A stretch of DNA of 64,000 bases, taken from assembly GCA_964607675.1 (NCBI GenBank), contig CAZSLC010000001.1:62001-126000 (forward strand). The letters are read 5' to 3'. The position numbers and the translations under genes are program-made. The first letter of the stretch is position 1, and every line of letters starts with the position of its first letter. Source of the stretch: CAZSLC01 sp964607675 (GTDB lineage Bacteria > Bacteroidota > Bacteroidia > Bacteroidales > UBA932). The notes under the pieces were generated by a model, which was given only the letters and a program-made list of their open reading frames with translations, was not told the origin of the DNA and searched no databases. Of the stretch, positions 16,803-25,374 are shown in pieces.

Positions 16803-17858
16803 ATGGATAATCTCTTGGGGTATGATTCGGTGGAATTTAATTCCAATGAAGATAAGGTGGTCATTATTGACCAGAGACTTCTTCCTGGTAGAGAGGTTTT
16901 TATTTCATTGTCTTCTCCCGAAGAAATATTCGAGGCAATTGCTTTGTTGAAAGTACGTGGAGCACCTGCAATAGGTGTGGCTGCTGCGTATGGATTGTAT
17001 GTTTCTCTCCTCCCTATAGAGGGAAATTTATCTCAGTTTAAGGTTGAATTTGAGAAGGTTTACTCTCTATTGCTGTCGTCAAGGCCCACTGCCGTCAATT
17101 TAAAGTATGCTCTTGATGAGATGAAAAATTGTTTCGAAGGATGTGATAACTACTCTGTACCTGAAATAAAGAGAGCCCTTCTTCATTGTGCAAAAAGGAT
17201 AAAGGAAGATGATATTGAGAGATGCAGAGCCATTTCAGAGAATGGTTTAGCCCTGATTAAGCCCAATTGCAATATTTTGACTCACTGCAACGCTGGCCAC
17301 CTCGCTGTATCAAGGTATGGTACTGCCATCGGACCCATCTATCTTGCGCAGCAAAGAGGGTTAGCCCCAAAAGTTTATGTTGATGAGACAAGGCCACTTC
17401 TTCAGGGGGCAAGGCTGACTGCTTATGAATTGACCAAGGGTGGGGTAGATGCTACTCTTATTTGTGATAACATGGTCTCATCTTTGATGAGCAAAGGGGA
17501 AATTGATATGGTGATGGTTGGATGTGATAGGGTGGCTGCCAATGGAGATGTTGCCAATAAAATAGGAACATCTGGAGTCGCTATCCTTGCAAACTATTAC
17601 AAAATACCATTTTATGTTTTAGGACCATCCTCTTCAATAGATTGTTCTACCTATAGTGGAGACGATATCATTATAGAGCAGAGGCCATCCTACGAAGTTA
17701 CTGATCTCTATTTTAAGGAGTCAATTGCTCCCTCTGGTATTGATGTTTATAATCCCTCTTTTGATGTAACAAAAAATGAATTGATAACAGGTATAATTAC
17801 TGAAAAACGAATATATTATCCTCCATATAACTTTTTAAAATCTAAAAGCTATGATTAA
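16803..17858 (+). CDS. mtnA: S-methyl-5-thioribose-1-phosphate isomerase
   Basis: A 351-residue MtnA. The signature RGAPAIGVAAAYGL, the catalytic Cys in ILTHCNAGHLA and the Asp in VGCDRVAANGDVANKIGT are all present, and GDVANKIGT distinguishes it from eIF2B-type regulators. It converts methylthioribose-1-phosphate to methylthioribulose-1-phosphate. Its stop overlaps the next gene by 8 nt. With the deaminase and the phosphorylase upstream it forms a compact MTA-salvage set, but the later steps of a classical methionine salvage pathway (MtnB, C, D) are not in the window. Confidence 0.92.
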   Translation: MDNLLGYDSVEFNSNEDKVVIIDQRLLPGREVFISLSSPEEIFEAIALLKVRGAPAIGVAAAYGLYVSLLPIEGNLSQFKVEFEKVYSLLLSSRPTAVNLKYALDEMKNCFEGCDNYSVPEIKRALLHCAKRIKEDDIERCRAISENGLALIKPNCNILTHCNAGHLAVSRYGTAIGPIYLAQQRGLAPKVYVDETRPLLQGARLTAYELTKGGVDATLICDNMVSSLMSKGEIDMVMVGCDRVAANGDVANKIGTSGVAILANYYKIPFYVLGPSSSIDCSTYSGDDIIIEQRPSYEVTDLYFKESIAPSGIDVYNPSFDVTKNELITGIITEKRIYYPPYNFLKSKSYD

Positions 17859-18492
17859 AAATTTGGTATTTGATCTTGGAGGTGTATTAGTACCTCTTAA
17901 TAGGATTGCGTGTTTAAGGGCATTTGATGATGTCGTCGGATATAAGAATTTTGGAGAGGTACTAAATGCATATCGGCAATTAGGCTTTTTTGAAAAGTTT
18001 GAAAATGGGATGATCAGTGCTAAAAGATTTAGGCAGATAGTTCGAATCAATGCTTCTCCAATCAAAGATGGAAAAAGTAGAATAGTGACTGATTGGGAGA
18101 TAGATTATTCCCTTAATTGTTTTTTAAAAGATATCCCTCAAGATAAGATTGATACACTTTTGTTTTACAGAAATGATTATAGATTGTTTTTATTGAGTAA
18201 TACAAATCCTATTGGGATGAAAAAAGTGCGTGAACTTTTTAAAGATAAGGGATATTCAATGGATAATTTATTTGAAAGACAGTTTCTTTCTTATAAGATG
18301 AAGGTATCAAAGCCTTCTCCAGAAATATTTGATATTATGATTAAAAAAGCTAAAATTTTACCAGAGGAGACACTCTTTATCGATGATTCCCCGGCAAATG
18401 TAGATACCGCTATTTCTCTCGGTTTTAAAACTATTTTGTATAATCCCAAGGAGGATCTTTATGATAAAATTTCTAAGTCTCTCGAGTGGTAG
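17851..18492 (+). CDS. HAD-superfamily phosphatase (YihX-like)
   Basis: A 213-residue HAD-IA hydrolase. The nucleophile loop is FDLGGVLVPL, with the second Asp of DxD replaced by Gly as in YihX-type proteins. Motif II is LLSNTNPIG, the lysine is in KMKVSKPSPEIF and motif IV is LFIDDSPANV. These proteins remove phosphate from small sugar phosphates or nucleotides. It overlaps mtnA by 8 nt and the next gene by 32 nt. It might act on a thiosugar phosphate made by MtnA, but YihX-like enzymes are promiscuous and this is only suggested by position. Confidence 0.82.
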   Translation: MIKNLVFDLGGVLVPLNRIACLRAFDDVVGYKNFGEVLNAYRQLGFFEKFENGMISAKRFRQIVRINASPIKDGKSRIVTDWEIDYSLNCFLKDIPQDKIDTLLFYRNDYRLFLLSNTNPIGMKKVRELFKDKGYSMDNLFERQFLSYKMKVSKPSPEIFDIMIKKAKILPEETLFIDDSPANVDTAISLGFKTILYNPKEDLYDKISKSLEW

Positions 18493-19258
18493 CAATGGTA
18501 ATTGCTATTATCTTGGAAATGAGGATAGTGCTATCCTTATTGATGCTGGAATTGGATGGAGGACAATTAAAAAAAGACTTTTGGAAAATGGACTATTGCC
18601 AGATTCTATCTCCTCTATTTTAGTTACTCACGATCATATTGACCATATTAAATACCTTGGAACAATAATTAAAAATCTATCAATTCCAGTTTATGCTACT
18701 TCACTGCTTCATGATAAACTGGTGAATCACCCATGTACAAAAGGGATGATCGGAGGGTGTAAAAGGGTGATAAAAAAAGAACATTTTTTTCAAGTGAATG
18801 GTGCTAATATCGTAGCTTTCGGAGTTCCACACGATGCTACTGAGACCGTTGGATATTATATCAATTACCAAGGAATAAAGTTGGTTATTATTACAGATTT
18901 AGGGGATATACCAGATTATGTGGTAGATTATTGCAAAGATGCCAATCATTTGGTAGTTGAATCTAATTTCGATTCTGATATGCTTATTTCTGGCAATTAC
19001 CCTGCTCAACTTAAGAAGAGAATATTTGAAGGTAGAGGACATTTGAGCAACGATCAGTGTGCCTCTTTATTAAAAAGAGCATACCATCAAGGGCTATCTT
19101 CAATATGTTTATGCCATTTGAGTGCGCAAAATAATACTCCGCAATTAGCTTATAATTGTGCGAGAGAGGCTTTAAATTCGTTAGGAGTAGAGGTTGGCAA
19201 AGATGTTAAATTGTATTGCCTACCTCGCAATGAGGCTTCACCTGTGTTTGAATATTAA
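18461..19258 (+). CDS. YycJ/WalJ-like metallo-beta-lactamase-fold hydrolase
   Basis: A 265-residue MBL-fold protein starting MIKFLSLSSGSNGNCYYLG, the hallmark of the YycJ group. The metal motif is THDHIDH (His57, His59, Asp61, His62), with further ligands in ITDLGD and GRGHLSND. YycJ-like proteins are 5'-to-3' DNA exonucleases or mismatch-repair accessories. The gene overlaps the HAD gene by 32 nt in another frame. At the 3' end it overlaps the convergent endonuclease/exonuclease/phosphatase gene by 53 nt. DNA repair is a family-level call and no link to MTA salvage is evident. Confidence 0.85.
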   Translation: MIKFLSLSSGSNGNCYYLGNEDSAILIDAGIGWRTIKKRLLENGLLPDSISSILVTHDHIDHIKYLGTIIKNLSIPVYATSLLHDKLVNHPCTKGMIGGCKRVIKKEHFFQVNGANIVAFGVPHDATETVGYYINYQGIKLVIITDLGDIPDYVVDYCKDANHLVVESNFDSDMLISGNYPAQLKKRIFEGRGHLSNDQCASLLKRAYHQGLSSICLCHLSAQNNTPQLAYNCAREALNSLGVEVGKDVKLYCLPRNEASPVFEY

Positions 19259-20276
19259 CCTTTGCAGATACTGGGTTGTGGTCGCTGTTTTTAAATTGTA
19301 GATTATCTGTTTTTATTTCGGTTACCTTTATTGATTTATCTGCAAATATTAGATCTACAATGTTTGTGCAGGATGTTTCATCGTATGGATGGTCATTGTA
19401 TCTCACACTTGGGGATGAGATATCGAAGTAAAACTCTCCATGTTGTTTCCACTTGGAAATATCTATTTTATTAGGGTGGTAGGTTGAGTTGTTGATCTTA
19501 AGACTATCAGGGTTAGTGATATATTGATTCCAGTCCCCTCCAACAATGAATTTATTACCTCTTGAATTTTCTTCTTTGATCATATCTATAATAAAATCAT
19601 TCTCAATTACAGCCATTTCACTTTTTCCAAAAGCAGTATTATGAGTATTAGAAATATATATACTCTTCCCGTTTGAGAGGGTAAATTTCATTCTCAAAAG
19701 TGCCCTTTTTAGATCAAACAGAGAGAGAGGAAATGGAGATTTTGATGGATATTGGAATCTTAATACCTCTGCAGGTTCATATTTAGATAATATCATTAAT
19801 CCAGATTTTGTCCTCCCAGATGGATGTAAAATAGGAGATGGGACAAACCATGATTTGTATATATAAGTGAAGTAAGTATGATATTCGGGGAGGGCTTTTT
19901 TTATTATTTCAAGTTGATTTATATAATATGACCTTTTTGAATCTGTATCAACCTCCTGCAACAGAATGATATCATGCTCATTTTTCTTTATATATGCAAT
20001 GATTGAGTCTAAATTTTTAATAGTTCTTTCTTTTGTATCTCTGGCTGATTTCCCTCCATCATAGAAAAAATCCATGTTATCACCAAGCCCTGCATAGCCA
20101 ATATTCCAAGTGAGTATCGAGACTGTATCAGGAATTGTATCAGACTGAGAACTTATCTCAACTACCTCTACGTTTTTAGGACGAAAATCTAATATCATTG
20201 AAATAGCAATAAATGAGACGAAAATAGAAATTAAGGTTAGTATTGTAAATAATACTATTTTATAATGTTTTTTCAT
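19206..20276 (-). CDS. Endonuclease/exonuclease/phosphatase-family protein, membrane-anchored or secreted
   Basis: A 356-residue protein with an N-terminal hydrophobic helix (IVLFTILTLISIFVSFIAISMIL) and an EEP (DNase I/sphingomyelinase/inositol-phosphatase fold) domain: LTWNIGYAGLG, IILLQEVD, ISNTHNTAFG, VGGDWNQY and NSDHNPV, with the metal Glu, Asp and catalytic His in place. Substrate could be DNA, a phospholipid or an inositol phosphate. The helix directs the domain outside the cytoplasm. The longer frame from 20297 runs into the pckA terminator hairpin, so the ATG at 20276 is the start. Its last 17 codons and stop overlap the YycJ-like gene on the other strand. Confidence 0.8.
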   Translation of the reverse strand: MKKHYKIVLFTILTLISIFVSFIAISMILDFRPKNVEVVEISSQSDTIPDTVSILTWNIGYAGLGDNMDFFYDGGKSARDTKERTIKNLDSIIAYIKKNEHDIILLQEVDTDSKRSYYINQLEIIKKALPEYHTYFTYIYKSWFVPSPILHPSGRTKSGLMILSKYEPAEVLRFQYPSKSPFPLSLFDLKRALLRMKFTLSNGKSIYISNTHNTAFGKSEMAVIENDFIIDMIKEENSRGNKFIVGGDWNQYITNPDSLKINNSTYHPNKIDISKWKQHGEFYFDISSPSVRYNDHPYDETSCTNIVDLIFADKSIKVTEIKTDNLQFKNSDHNPVSAKVNIQTQVKPHCEVGNTI

Positions 20277-20283
20277 ATTATAA

Positions 20284-20318
20284 AAAGCCTGCCTCACTGA
20301 ATATTGTAGGCAGGCTTT
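20284..20318 (-). terminator. Rho-independent terminator of pckA
   Basis: AAAGCCTGCCT (20284-20294) and AGGCAGGCTTT (20308-20318) form an 11-bp perfect stem with a 13-nt loop. On the minus strand it is followed by TTTAT. It lies 30 nt past the PEP carboxykinase stop and 7 nt before the ATG of the next minus-strand gene. Confidence 0.85.
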
Positions 20319-20348
20319 ATATTTACAAATTAAAAATATAATGAAATA

Positions 20349-21953
20349 CTAAAGTTTTGGACCAGCTGCTACCAACGCTTTACCAGCTTCGTTTCCAGTG
20401 AATTTATCGAAGTTTTTAACAAATCGTCCTGCAAGATCTTTTGCCTTTGTTTCCCATTCTTGAGAATTTGAGTATGTGTTACGAGGGTCAAGGATATTTG
20501 TATCAACCCCTTCTAATTTAGTTGGAATAGCAAGGTTGAACATAGGGATAAGGGTAGTTTCTGCTCTATCCATTGATCCATCAAGAATTCTGTCGATGAT
20601 TGCACGTGTATCTTTGATAGAAATACGTTTACCAGTTCCATTCCATCCAGTATTTACCAAATATGCTGTTGCACCAACTTTTTTCATCCTTTTAACCAAT
20701 TCTTCTCCATATTTTGTTGGGTGAAGGGAAAGGAATGCTGCTCCAAAGCATGCTGAGAAAGTAGGGGTAGGTTCAGTGATTCCTCTTTCAGTCCCTGCCA
20801 ATTTGGCAGTGAATCCACTTAGGAAGTAGTATTGAGTTTGTTCAGGAGTCAATTTAGATACAGGAGGAAGTACTCCGAATGCATCTGCAGTAAGGAAAAT
20901 AACCTTCTTAGCATGACCAGCATGAGATATTGGCTTAACGATGTTTTCTATATGATATATAGGGTATGAAACACGTGTGTTTTCTGTTACACTCTTATCA
21001 GAGAAATCTATTACGCCTTTTGCATCAACTGTTACATTTTCAAGAAGAGCATCTTTTTTTATAGCATTGTATATATCAGGTTCGTTCTCTTTTGAAAGGT
21101 TGATGACTTTTGCATAACATCCACCTTCGAAATTGAATATGCCATTATCATCCCAACCATGCTCATCATCACCAATTAATTGACGTTTTGGATCGGTTGA
21201 AAGGGTAGTTTTACCTGTTCCTGAAAGTCCAAAGAAGATTGCAGTGTCGCCATCTTTCCCTACGTTAGCTGAACAGTGCATTGCTGCAATACCTTTTAGA
21301 GGAAGTAGGTAGTTCATATATGAGAACATCCCCTTTTTCATCTCTCCACCATACCAAGTATTGATGATTACTTGCATTTTCTCTGTAAGATTGAAAACTA
21401 CAGCTGTTTCTGAGTTAAGACCTAATTCTTTGTAGTTTTCTACTTTTGCTTTTGAAGCAGTAAGTACCACAAAATCAGGTTCTCCATAATCAGCAAGTTC
21501 TTCTTTAGTAGGACGAATGAACATGTTTTTTACAAAGTGTGCTTGCCAAGCCACCTCCATAATAAAACGAATTTTGATACGAGTATCTTTATTTGCACCT
21601 GAAAAAGTATCCATCACATACAACTTCTTGCCAGACAATTGTTCGTATGCAATCTGCTTGATGGTTTTCCAAGCCTCAGGAGAAACTGGTTTGTTGTCAT
21701 TTTTGTATTCGTCTGAAGTCCACCATACTGTGTTTTCGGTTACGCTGTCTTTTACCCAAAATTTATCTTTAGGAGAACGTCCGGTGTAAACACCTGTCAT
21801 TACGTTTACTGCTCCTAATTCAGTAAGAACTCCTTTTTCATATCCTTGTAATGATGGATCAAGCTCATCTTTGTAGATAGTATCGTAATCAGGATTGTAA
21901 ATGATTTCTTTAGCGTTTTTAATACCGTACTTTGATAAATCAATTGTTGCCAT
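20349..21953 (-). CDS. pckA: Phosphoenolpyruvate carboxykinase (ATP)
   Basis: A 534-residue ATP-type PEP carboxykinase. [10 protein letters not shown] (Arg59) binds oxaloacetate, [14 protein letters not shown] contributes metal ligands, the kinase P-loop GLSGTGKTT spans residues 242-250, and [15 protein letters not shown] and NTRVSYPI follow. In anaerobic Bacteroidetes this enzyme often runs in the carboxylating direction, fixing CO2 onto PEP and making ATP on the way to succinate; direction here is inferred. Monocistronic: promoter box at 22010-22017 and strong terminator at 20284-20318. Confidence 0.96.
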   Translation of the reverse strand: MATIDLSKYGIKNAKEIIYNPDYDTIYKDELDPSLQGYEKGVLTELGAVNVMTGVYTGRSPKDKFWVKDSVTENTVWWTSDEYKNDNKPVSPEAWKTIKQIAYEQLSGKKLYVMDTFSGANKDTRIKIRFIMEVAWQAHFVKNMFIRPTKEELADYGEPDFVVLTASKAKVENYKELGLNSETAVVFNLTEKMQVIINTWYGGEMKKGMFSYMNYLLPLKGIAAMHCSANVGKDGDTAIFFGLSGTGKTTLSTDPKRQLIGDDEHGWDDNGIFNFEGGCYAKVINLSKENEPDIYNAIKKDALLENVTVDAKGVIDFSDKSVTENTRVSYPIYHIENIVKPISHAGHAKKVIFLTADAFGVLPPVSKLTPEQTQYYFLSGFTAKLAGTERGITEPTPTFSACFGAAFLSLHPTKYGEELVKRMKKVGATAYLVNTGWNGTGKRISIKDTRAIIDRILDGSMDRAETTLIPMFNLAIPTKLEGVDTNILDPRNTYSNSQEWETKAKDLAGRFVKNFDKFTGNEAGKALVAAGPKL

Positions 21954-22009
21954 ATTAAATTTAAAATATATATTGTTAATAATTGTGAAAACTCACTGAA
22001 TAAATCGCA

Positions 22010-22017
22010 CAAACATA
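22010..22017 (-). promoter_or_regulatory. -7 box (TATGTTTG) of pckA
   Basis: Minus-strand TATGTTTG matches TAnnTTTG and lies 56 nt before the pckA ATG, giving a leader of about 50 nt. A TTTG on the same strand at 22036-22033 is only 15 nt away, shorter than usual. The intergenic region with recQ (123 nt) contains both divergent promoters. Confidence 0.55.
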
Positions 22018-22027
22018 CTACAAATTT

Positions 22028-22057
22028 TTTGCCAAAGAATCATATTCCTTAACTTTG
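22028..22057 (+). promoter_or_regulatory. Promoter of the recQ-like gene (TTTG-N18-TAACTTTG)
   Basis: TTTG at 22028-22031 and TAACTTTGC at 22050-22058 are separated by 18 nt, close to the Bacteroidetes consensus, 19 nt before the helicase ATG. Confidence 0.65.
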
Positions 22058-22076
22058 CTGATAATATAAAAGCAAT

Positions 22077-23801
22077 ATGGTAGAAAAGGTATTAAAAATG
22101 TATTGGGGGTATGATTCATTTCGCCCAAAACAGAGGGAGATAATTGATAGTGTGCTTGAAGGGAATGATACCTTAGCAATCCTCCCAACTGGTGGAGGAA
22201 AGTCTATTTGTTTTCAAATTCCTGCTATTGTGAAAGAGGGGATGGCAATCGTCGTAACCCCTTTAATATCTCTTATAAAGGATCAGGTCAATAATCTTAA
22301 TAGTAAAGGGATAAAGGCTCTTGCTATCTATTCAGGTATGACTTATCACGAGATAGACACAGCATTAGATAATGCAATTTATGGCGATTATAAATTTTTG
22401 TATTTATCCCCTGAAAGGTTAAGAACAGAAATTTTTATTGTAAGACTTCAAAAAATGAAGATCAATTTTTTAGTAGTGGATGAGGCTCATTGCATCTCCC
22501 AGTGGGGATTTGATTTCAGACCTGATTATCTGCTTATTAAAGATATTCGAAGGTATCTCGAAGATGTACCAGTGATTGCATTAACTGCAACGGCTACTGT
22601 AGATGTAGCAAATCAAATAATGGTGAGCCTTGATTTCAAAAGAGAGAATTTAATTAAGGGCTCCTTTATGAGAGAGAACTTATCATATAATGTTTTGCAG
22701 AAAGAGAATAAGCTGGGTAATCTCTTAAAGGTGGTTAACAGAGTGCGAGGTTCTGGTATTGTTTATGTTAGAACTCGTAAAAAGGGAGAGGAAATTGCAG
22801 CTTTTTTGCAATCTCAAAACATTGATGCTGATTACTATCATGCTGGATTAAGTGCTGAAGAGCGTAATTTAAAGCAACAGAGGTGGAAGGATGGAGATCT
22901 AAGAATCATAGTTGCAACAAATGCTTTTGGAATGGGGATTGACAAACCAGATGTAAGGTTTGTATGTCATATTGAAATGCCAGATTCAATAGAGTCATAC
23001 TACCAAGAGGCTGGCCGGGCTGGAAGGGATGGAGAACGTGCCTATGCCGTTATGATCTGGAACAAGCAAGATATATCAAGACTTCATAGAATATTAACAA
23101 TAACATTTCCAGAGTTATCATACATAGCTGATATTTACCAAAAGATATTTATTTACTTAAATATTCCCTATGAGAGTGGAGGGGGTGAATCATACAAATT
23201 TAATTTATTAGAATTCTCAAAATTCTTTAAAATACATAGCACCTCTGCATATTATTCAATAAAATATTTGGAAAGTAGTGGTTATTTAACTCTTACAGAT
23301 GAAATTGACAATCCGAGCAGGATTATGTTTGTTGTCAATAGGGATGAACTTTATAAAATTCAACTTGGTAAAAAAGATCTTGATACTATAATCAAAGCGT
23401 TAATGAGGGTTTATCCTGCCCTATTTTCCCACTTGGTATCAATTGATGAGGAATTTATGGCTAAAATTCTTGTTAATAGTATTGATTATGTCAAATCTAA
23501 ACTAATCGAACTCTCAAGACTTGGGGTGATCAAGTATATACCGAGGGTGAAATCTCCACTTATAATATTTAATAACGAGAGACTTACACCAGAAAATCTG
23601 TTTTTATCTACAAAGACATATCAGGAGAGGAAATCAATATATGCAAAAAGAGTTGCAGCAATGATTGATTATGCCTCAAATGATATTGATATAAAACAAC
23701 CAGATTGTAGAAGCATGCGTTTACTTGCCTATTTTGGTGAAATTGATAGTCAAAAATGTGGTATCTGCGATATGTGTAATCATTCAAGGCAACCACTTTG
23801 A
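22077..23801 (+). CDS. recQ: RecQ-family ATP-dependent DNA helicase
   Basis: A 574-residue RecQ-type helicase. N-terminal FRPKQREII, Walker A LPTGGGKS (residues 36-43), DEAHCISQWG near residue 133, TATATVDVA, AFGMGIDKPDVRFVCH and QEAGRAGRDG are all present. The region after the helicase core differs from E. coli RecQ. There is no zinc motif straight after the core and no HRDC domain. Instead a winged-helix-like segment is followed by a C-terminal CGICDMC cysteine cluster. This layout is the short RecQ-like form common in Bacteroidetes. It unwinds DNA in recombination and repair. The last 22 nt overlap the convergent CDF gene. Confidence 0.9.
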   Translation: MVEKVLKMYWGYDSFRPKQREIIDSVLEGNDTLAILPTGGGKSICFQIPAIVKEGMAIVVTPLISLIKDQVNNLNSKGIKALAIYSGMTYHEIDTALDNAIYGDYKFLYLSPERLRTEIFIVRLQKMKINFLVVDEAHCISQWGFDFRPDYLLIKDIRRYLEDVPVIALTATATVDVANQIMVSLDFKRENLIKGSFMRENLSYNVLQKENKLGNLLKVVNRVRGSGIVYVRTRKKGEEIAAFLQSQNIDADYYHAGLSAEERNLKQQRWKDGDLRIIVATNAFGMGIDKPDVRFVCHIEMPDSIESYYQEAGRAGRDGERAYAVMIWNKQDISRLHRILTITFPELSYIADIYQKIFIYLNIPYESGGGESYKFNLLEFSKFFKIHSTSAYYSIKYLESSGYLTLTDEIDNPSRIMFVVNRDELYKIQLGKKDLDTIIKALMRVYPALFSHLVSIDEEFMAKILVNSIDYVKSKLIELSRLGVIKYIPRVKSPLIIFNNERLTPENLFLSTKTYQERKSIYAKRVAAMIDYASNDIDIKQPDCRSMRLLAYFGEIDSQKCGICDMCNHSRQPL

Positions 23802-24682
23802 CACTCTTCTCCATCTTCTTCAATTTCTATCGTCGTGTGGTTGATGTGGTGGTTTGAAGCTATTGAAATTATCCTTCTTTTTAGCCCCTCTCGTTTACCT
23901 TTTGATAGCATTATCTTTGAATCTCTATTAGTGACCACATGTATAGTCATTATATGTGATTCTCCATCCAAACTCCAAATGTGTAAATCATGAACCCCCG
24001 TTACATCGCTCAATGATAAAATTTCATTGGTTAAAGAGTCGGTATCTATGTCGCTTGGAATAGCTTGTAGTAATATTTTAAAAACGTCTCTTAAGTTCTT
24101 ATAAACATTGAATAGTACCCAAATACTAATAATAATTGAAAGTATAGGGTCTAAAATAGGTAAATCCTTAAAATGCATAACTATACTTACAACTAATACA
24201 CCTACCCACCCAAGGACATCTTCCATGATATGAAGATACACAGAACGCTCATTTAGCGACGAGCCTTTTTTTACTTTAAGAGCAGCTGCCCCATTGATTA
24301 TTACACCAAAAATTGCAATCCATACCATCCCTTTAGCATTGACCTCTTCAGGGGAGGCGATGCGACCGATTGCTTTGTAAAGGATATAAACAGAGGTGAA
24401 AGAGAGTATCCCAGATAGAAAAATACTTCCTAACAATGAAAACCTTTTATATCCATAAGAATAATGTTTGTCTCGAGGCTTCAAAGATTTTTTTTGTAGG
24501 AACCATGCTGTTGCCAATGATAAACAATCTCCTAAATCATGAAATGCGTCGCTTAATATTGCAATACTATTTGTTATAATTCCTCCAACTACTTCTATTA
24601 CTACGAAGGCAGCATTAAGGAAAAATGCAGTTGCTATATTTTTCTGAGAGTTGTGCTGGTGATGGTTGTGATCGTGTGACAT
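23780..24682 (-). CDS. Cation diffusion facilitator (CDF) family transporter
   Basis: A 300-residue CDF transporter. A His-rich start (MSHDHNHHQHNSQ) precedes six membrane helices with DAFHDLGDCLSLA (metal-site His and Asp) and MEDVLGWVGVLV. A C-terminal cytoplasmic domain carries LHIWSLDGESHIMTIHV. It exports Zn2+ or a similar divalent cation in exchange for H+. The CzcD/ZitB-like motifs favour zinc. The frame extends 17 codons upstream, but the promoter box at 24703-24710 lies inside that extension, so MSHDHN is the start. A Cys-containing tail (EECQSGCLE) is mildly unusual. Confidence 0.9.
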   Translation of the reverse strand: MSHDHNHHQHNSQKNIATAFFLNAAFVVIEVVGGIITNSIAILSDAFHDLGDCLSLATAWFLQKKSLKPRDKHYSYGYKRFSLLGSIFLSGILSFTSVYILYKAIGRIASPEEVNAKGMVWIAIFGVIINGAAALKVKKGSSLNERSVYLHIMEDVLGWVGVLVVSIVMHFKDLPILDPILSIIISIWVLFNVYKNLRDVFKILLQAIPSDIDTDSLTNEILSLSDVTGVHDLHIWSLDGESHIMTIHVVTNRDSKIMLSKGKREGLKRRIISIASNHHINHTTIEIEEDGEECQSGCLE

Positions 24683-24702
24683 TTTTATAATTTTCAATTC
24701 AA

Positions 24703-24710
24703 CAAATTTA
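24703..24710 (-). promoter_or_regulatory. -7 box (TAAATTTG) of the CDF gene
   Basis: Minus-strand TAAATTTG, 20 nt before the CDF ATG at 24682. It fixes the start by excluding the longer frame. Confidence 0.6.
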
Positions 24711-24776
24711 ATAAAAAATAATAATTTAGGCATGCTTATTGTAAAGTAATTTAGAATTATTCAAAATTAAAACACT

Positions 24777-25370
24777 ATGAATACTTTTAACAAATTATTT
24801 GACTGGTTTTTAAGAACAGCTGCTAATTCGCAGAAATTAGGATTCGGACTCATTAGGGTTGCCATTTTAATTATTTTTGTCTGGATAGGTGGACTGAAAT
24901 TCTTTAATTATGAGGCAGAAGGGATTGTCCCCTTTGTTGCGAATAGTCCTTTTATGAGTTTCTTTTATGATAAAGATGCTCCAGAGTACAAAAATTACAA
25001 ACTAAAAGAGGGTGAATATGACCAGGTTAAACATCAATGGCACGTTGATAATAATACTTATTCTTATTCACATGGTTTAGGTATATTGATAATGAGCATT
25101 GGTATTCTCACTTTTCTTGGTTTCTTCTCAACAAAGATAGGAATGGTAGGGGAGATTCTTGCTATTATTATGACAATTGGAACATTGTCTTTTTTGGTCA
25201 CAACTCCTGAATGTTGGGTTCCCAACTTGGGAAGTGGTGAATATGGTTTTCCACTCCTCTCTGGTGCTGGAAGGTTGGTTATAAAAGATACTGCAATAAT
25301 AGCAGGTGCTGTAGTTCTATTAAGTAATTCAGCACGAAAAATACTTGAGCAGAGAAGGAAAAAAGATTAA
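24777..25370 (+). CDS. DUF417 (YkgB/RclC-like) membrane protein
   Basis: A 197-residue protein with four hydrophobic helices. It opens with KLGFGLIRVAILIIFVWIG, then GLKFFNYEAEGIVPFVANSPFMSFFYD, which is the DUF417 signature. Later come LGFFSTKIGMVGEILAI and TLSFLVTTPECWVP. Relatives include RclC, part of the reactive-chlorine response in E. coli, and YkgB-like proteins of unknown function. An insert of about 40 polar residues between helices 1 and 2 (KDAPEYKNYKLKEGEYDQ onward) is seen in some members. It stands alone between divergent and convergent genes. Function is not established. Confidence 0.8.
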   Translation: MNTFNKLFDWFLRTAANSQKLGFGLIRVAILIIFVWIGGLKFFNYEAEGIVPFVANSPFMSFFYDKDAPEYKNYKLKEGEYDQVKHQWHVDNNTYSYSHGLGILIMSIGILTFLGFFSTKIGMVGEILAIIMTIGTLSFLVTTPECWVPNLGSGEYGFPLLSGAGRLVIKDTAIIAGAVVLLSNSARKILEQRRKKD

Positions 25371-25374
25371 TAGC

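Noticed and set aside
20277..20297. Seven-codon extension of the EEP protein (MRQAFYN)
   Set aside because: It falls inside the stem of the pckA terminator, so the ATG at 20276 is used.
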